From contig NC_085880.1 of the NCBI RefSeq assembly GCF_034702125.1, forward strand, positions 40,279,499 to 40,343,498: a DNA stretch of 64,000 nucleotides, given 5' to 3'. The DNA is from Engraulis encrasicolus (lineage: Eukaryota; Chordata; Actinopteri; Clupeiformes; Engraulidae). Shown piece after piece: positions 59,601 to 64,000 of this stretch (within the stretch, counting starts at the first letter, position 1; each line of letters begins with the position of its first letter). The notes beneath the pieces were generated by a model. It had not been told where the DNA came from. It was given only the letters and a program-made list of their open reading frames with translations, and ran no database searches. The translations under genes and the position numbers were made by a program.

Positions 59601-60149
59601 TAAAGAAAACAGTGAAATGGTCAGTGTGCAGGAGTTTTTTCAAATTTTCTGATGAGAGTGACCCATGCGTCATCTCCAACACATGTGCTAGCTGAGGTGT
59701 ACGAAAAAAAAACAAGTTTAAAGTTCCCATGAAGGCAACACAGAGAGTGTATATGCAGTTTAGAGAGAACCAGAAGACATAGGATGACCCCCCCCCCCCC
59801 CCCCCCCCCCACAGGAGACAACAACACAACTAATCACTGAGTCACCAGAACACCAGACTGCAGATTTATAACATAAGCAAAGGGAAAGGGGGGGTCAGTC
59901 AGTCCGACATTTTTCGACCCTTCTATGGTGAACGCTGTAGCTCACAGCCCTGTGACAGTACTATGTGTGTCGTCCGCAGTGATGTCTCACGGCCCTGTGA
60001 CACCATGTGTGTCTTCCACAGCGGTGTCTCCCAGCTGGGGTTCGACCTCCTCACCCCGGCCGCCTGTGCTGGCCATGTTGGGCTTCCCCGGAGCTGCCTG
60101 TCATGCAGGGGCCGTCTCTCCACAGGCTCCAGGAAGGGCTGCCTACACG
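59601..60149. other. Intergenic with a 23-base C-run
   Basis: C-run at 59788-59810. 59925-60150 has two CACRGCCCTGTGACA repeats and a GC-rich patch. Open frames running onward from here enter the CCTG array and are not credible. Confidence 0.5.
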
Positions 60150-60167
60150 GCTGACTGTGCTCAGTTG

Positions 60168-61069
60168 CCTGCCTACCTGCCTGCCTCTCTCCCTGCTTGC
60201 CTCTCTCCCTGCTTGCCTCTCTCCCTGCCTGCGTGCCTGCCTGTCTGCCTGCCTGCCTGCCTCCCCTGCCTGCCTGCCTGCTTCTCTGCCTTCCTGCCTC
60301 CTTCTCTGTCTGCCTGCCTGCCTGCCTGCTTCTCTGCCTTCCTGCCTCCTTCTCTGTCTGCCTGCTTGCCTGCCTGCCTGCCTGCCTGCCTGCTTGTCTG
60401 CCTGCCTGCTTGTCTGCCTCCCTGGCTGCCTGCGTGTGTGTTTCTCTGCCTGCCTGCCTGCCTGTCTGCCTGCCTGTCTACCTGCTTGCCTATCTGCCTG
60501 CCTCCCTCCCTTCCTGCCTGCCTGCCTCTCTGTCTGTCTGCCTACCTGCTTCTCTGCCTGCCTGCCTGCCTGCCTGTCTGCCTCCCTCCCTGCCTGCCTG
60601 TCTGCCTGCCTGCCTGACTGACTGCCTGCTTGCCTATCTGCCTGCCTCCCTCCCTTCCTGCCTGCCTGCCTCTCTGTCTGTCTGCCTACCTGCTTCTCTG
60701 CCTGCCTGCCTGCCTGCCTGACTGACTGCCTGCCTGCCTCCCTCCCTGCCTGCCTGTCTGCCTGCCTGCCTGTCTGCCTGCCTGCCTCCCTCCCTGCCTG
60801 CTTGTCTGCCTGCCTGCCTCCCTCCCTGCCTGCTTCTCTGCCTGCCTGCCTGCCTGACTGCCTGCCTGGCTCTGTGCCTGCCTGCCTGCCTGCCAGCCTC
60901 TCTGCCTGTGTGTGTCTCTGTCTCCCTGCCTGCCTGCCTGCTTGCCTGCCTGCCTGTCTGCCTGCCTGTCTCCCTGCCTGTGTGCTTCTCTGCCTGCCTG
61001 CCTGCCTGCTTCCCTGACTGCCTGTGTGCTTCTCTGTCTGCCTGCCTCTCTGCCTGCCTGCCTGCTTCT

Positions 61070-61114
<45 letters not shown>

Positions 61115-61168
61115 TCCCTGACTGCCTGTGTGCTTCTCTGCCTGCTTCTCTGCCTGCTTATCTGCCTG
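60168..61168 (+). repeat. Interrupted (CCTG)n tetranucleotide array, about 1 kb
   Basis: CCTG units dominate, with CTCC, CTTG, CTTCT and CTGT variants and higher-order blocks: for example TTGCCTATCTGCCTGCCTCC recurs near 60490 and 60630. Long open frames on both strands (CLPA repeats, QAGR repeats) are artefacts of the repeat. Confidence 0.97.
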
Positions 61169-61180
61169 CTAGCCACTGTC

Positions 61181-61230
61181 ATCACCTCACAAACTGCTGG
61201 AGGTTGAGAGGGACAGACAGAGAGAGGGGC

Positions 61231-61270
<40 letters not shown>

Positions 61271-62260
61271 CGAGAAAATAGAAACAGAGAAACAGAGAAT
61301 TAGAGTCATAGTTGAAAAGGAGAAAGAGAGGCAGAAAGACAGAAGAGAGAGGCGAGAGGGAGGGAGGGAGTTAGGGAGGGAGGAGGGAGGAAAGGAGGAC
61401 GCGTGGGAGGGTGAGAGGGAGGGGGAAAAGGGAGGGGGCGGGCGAAAGGAGAGCGAGCCGTGATGCAGACAGCGAATCACATGAGGCAAAAGATCTGTGT
61501 ACAAACTGAACGGGAGCCCCTGGCAGCACGACGCGAGGGTAGCACAGCACAACACAGCACACAGCACACAGCACAACACAGCACACAGCACACAGCACAA
61601 TACAGCACACAGCACAGCACAGCACAGCACAGACCTGAGAAAGCACTCAGCTCAACACTATAACACACAGCCTTAGCACAGCTGACAGCACAATCTCACA
61701 CACACATACGCACATACACATACACACACTGACACACACACACACATAAACAGACAGAGACACAGAGCGAGCGAGAGCGAGAGAGAGAGAGACAGATAGA
61801 CTGAGAGAGAAGGGGAAGAGACACACACAGAAGAGAAGACTGACAACACAACACAACACAGGAAGTAGAGAAGACGTGGAGAGCTGGAGAGCCTTCTCTG
61901 AACAAGGGTGGGTTCCTTTTTGTTTTTCTCTTGTCCGTCCGTCTCGGCTGTCTGTTGTCATTCTCTTTCTCTACCTTTATCTCTCTATCACACAGACTCT
62001 ATCTCTCTCCCTCTCCCTCTGTCTCTCCCTCTCCCTCTCCCTCTGTCTCTGTCTCTGTGTCTGTCTCTGGCTCTGTCTCTCCCTCTGTCTCTGTCTCTGT
62101 GTCTGTCGCTGTGTTGGTGGTGGTGGTGTTGTTACGAGTAGGAACAGATGGTGTGGAGCAGACAGAGCAGGCAGCTACACAGGCAGCTACACAGGCAGCT
62201 ACACAATGCCAGCCCCAGCTTGAGAGGGGGGCTGCACCAGCAAGAGAGAGGCACTAGCTC
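61181..62260. other. Simple-sequence desert between the CCTG arrays
   Basis: (GACA)n at 61216-61270, AGG-rich 61320-61450, (CAGCACA)n about 61550-61630, CA-rich 61690-61750, GA-rich 61760-61820, (CTCTGT)n about 61990-62110, and three CAGGCAGCTACA repeats about 62168-62205. No gene. Confidence 0.7.
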
Positions 62261-62261
62261 A

Positions 62262-62465
62262 GAGGGGCTGCCTGCCTGCCTGCCAGTCTCCCCTGTCTGC
62301 CTGCCTCCCCTGCCTGCCTGCCTGCCTGCCTGCCTGTCTGCCTGCTTACCTGCCTGCATGCCTGCCTGTTTGCCTGCCTGTCTGCCTGCCTGTTTTCCTG
62401 CCTGCCTGTCTGTTTGCCTGCCTGCCTCCCCTGCCTGCCTGCCTGCCTACCCGCCTGCCTGTTTG

Positions 62466-62501
<36 letters not shown>

Positions 62502-62525
62502 CTTGTCTGCCTGCGTGCCTGCCTC
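62262..62525 (+). repeat. Second (CCTG)n array, about 260 bp
   Basis: Same unit as 60168-61168, with GTTT and CTTA variants. The longest pure CCTG run is near 62464-62505. Confidence 0.97.
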
Positions 62526-62629
62526 CCGTCATCTCTCCTCTCCGCGGTGTGCCATCCCCTCACTCCTTTTGTTTTCCCACAAACGCTGGCAAAGAAGGTC
62601 AGGATTTATAACCGCTCAGAACGCTGAGA

Positions 62630-62672
<43 letters not shown>

Positions 62673-63750
62673 AAAGAGAGAGGGGGGAAGAGAAGGAGTG
62701 ATAGAGAAGGAGAGGGAGAGGGAGAGAGGCAGGAAAGACAGTGACATATACGTGGAAACAGCTTTTCCTGGAATGGACAGAGAAAGAGAGAGAAAGACGG
62801 GAAGAGGGAGAGCAAAAACAATCCAGAGAAGGGAAAGAGGAAGGATGGTGACTAGGTTTTGATGGTAGACAATGTTTTGTTTTTAAAAGTAAGAGATTCA
62901 ACTCAAGAGAACAACCTTGGGGGGGGGGGGGGGGACACCCCACTGTTGTTATGAAGAGGAAGCTTGGTCGAGCTGACTTTGTTAGCTTGATCTCTCTGTT
63001 ATTGTGGATATCTATATCTATCTATAATGTATGTGTTCTGTCTATGTCCAATTGTCTATGTCCTCACCTTAAGTCTATGTCTATGTCTGCATGGGAAAGT
63101 GAGAAACATAATTTCAATTCTTTGTATGACCAGTGTATGTAAAGAAATTGACAATAAAACCGACTTGACTTGACTATATCTGTGATCTCCTTCTTCTTCA
63201 CAGGCAAGACACCAAGGACCAGAGGGAACCCCTCTATCAGAAATCACTGTTGTCATTTTTTGTCACCGTGTGGCCCACTCGGTGTGGGAAAAACAAGCGT
63301 GGAGCTCCTTGTTTTTGTGACTCAATCCTTGCCTCACGACTGACTGCCAGGACCACCCACATCTGTGCTTTGATTTTTTTTCTCCTCCATTTCTTTCCTT
63401 TTCCCCCAATCACCATCCCCGAAGCAACAGAGCACCATCAAGCACGAAAAAAAGAGAAATGACAAAGTGAAGGGAAAGAAAGGAAACGGGGAAAAGAGCG
63501 GTCAATGCCACGCATCGTTTCGCGTCCTCCTTCTCGTGTTGTTGTGCTTCCTCTGGGAGAACAGCCCGCGTGTTGATGTGTCTTCGTGGGGAGGGGGAGA
63601 GAGAACGAGAGGAGGAGGAGGAGGGGCGAGAGATTCGAGATTCGGATTGAGATGTGGCCATGTTGACACCAGCAGCAAGCCCTCCTAATAATGAGTGACT
63701 CATCCGTGTGAATGTTTCAACGGAGGAGACGAGGAGGAGTGGAGAGGGAC

Positions 63751-63816
<66 letters not shown>

Positions 63817-64000
63817 ACAGAGAGACTACAGAGAGACTACAGAGAGAGCGGGAGCAAGAGAGCAAGCAAGAGTGAAGTGCCTTGCATGCCCAGCGAAGCC
63901 CCCCCACTCCCCATCGGTGAGACGCACCTGTACCCAGAATTCAACCCAGAGTTAACCCCACGGATACAGTCAACACCTGTAAACTGACTTAAACTGTAAA
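62526..64000. other. Window end: purine-rich DNA, possible 5' region of a gene beyond
   Basis: (GA)n at 62625-62670, a G-run at 62919-62934, an L2-like tail at about 63010-63175 (ending ACTTGACTTGAC), a CpG-bearing stretch at 63480-63620 that could be promoter or 5' UTR, (GA)n at 63751-63812, then GAGACTACAGA repeats. No coding exon could be supported. Confidence 0.4.

Noticed and set aside
59925..61281. Cys-Leu-Pro-Ala and Arg-Gln-Ala-Gly repeat proteins on both strands
   Set aside because: The CCTG tetranucleotide array stays open in several frames; periodic composition, no domains, no splice logic.

Overview
This window is vertebrate nuclear DNA, almost certainly from a ray-finned (teleost) fish. 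The genes have GT-AG introns and vertebrate orthologues, and the DNA between them is full of fish-type repeats: hAT MITEs with 8-bp target duplications, a Tc1 element, tRNA-derived SINEs, L2-like and Tx1/L1-like LINE pieces, and very long CA, GA and CCTG tracts. There are no operons, CRISPR arrays or prokaryotic features. No rRNA gene or convincing functional tRNA gene was seen.

Four protein-coding genes can be assembled exon by exon, with phases that add up. On the minus strand, degs1 (2210-11623; 3 exons, 323 aa, dihydroceramide delta4-desaturase) lies downstream of fbxo28 (15458-25378; 5 exons, 420 aa, F-box protein). On the plus strand, calhm3 (36953-38490; 3 exons, 336 aa) is followed by calhm2 (43941-51189; 4 exons, 321 aa); both encode large-pore channels of the CALHM family. 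The degs1-fbxo28 pair is also adjacent in human (1q42). CALHM2 and CALHM3 belong to a human 10q24 cluster in which CALHM1 lies between them; no calhm1 is visible here.

The 25.4-36.9 kb region is repeat-rich. It holds a 5'-truncated LINE with an intact 15-bp target duplication (26453-27363). Just beyond it is a broken RecQ-like helicase gene (27437 to about 28689). A 1730-bp Tc1 element (31559-33288) has a transposase reading frame interrupted by one in-frame stop. SINE, L2, hAT-like and possible LTR pieces follow. From 51.2 kb to the end no gene could be supported: the DNA is an L2-like LINE, a 90-bp-arm fold-back element, SINEs, minisatellites and about 1 kb of (CCTG)n-type repeat, followed by purine/pyrimidine-rich sequence that could be the 5' region of a gene lying beyond the window.

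The most interesting signals are repeats placed at splice sites. An 80-unit TG tract ends 12 nt before fbxo28 exon 3, about 555 bp of polypyrimidine minisatellite abuts the 3' splice site of calhm2 exon 3, and the calhm2 exon 1 donor is copied in tandem inside its own intron. Also notable is a 1.26-kb Harbinger-like element carrying two opposed tRNA-like modules. I did not find a clearly new multi-gene system.
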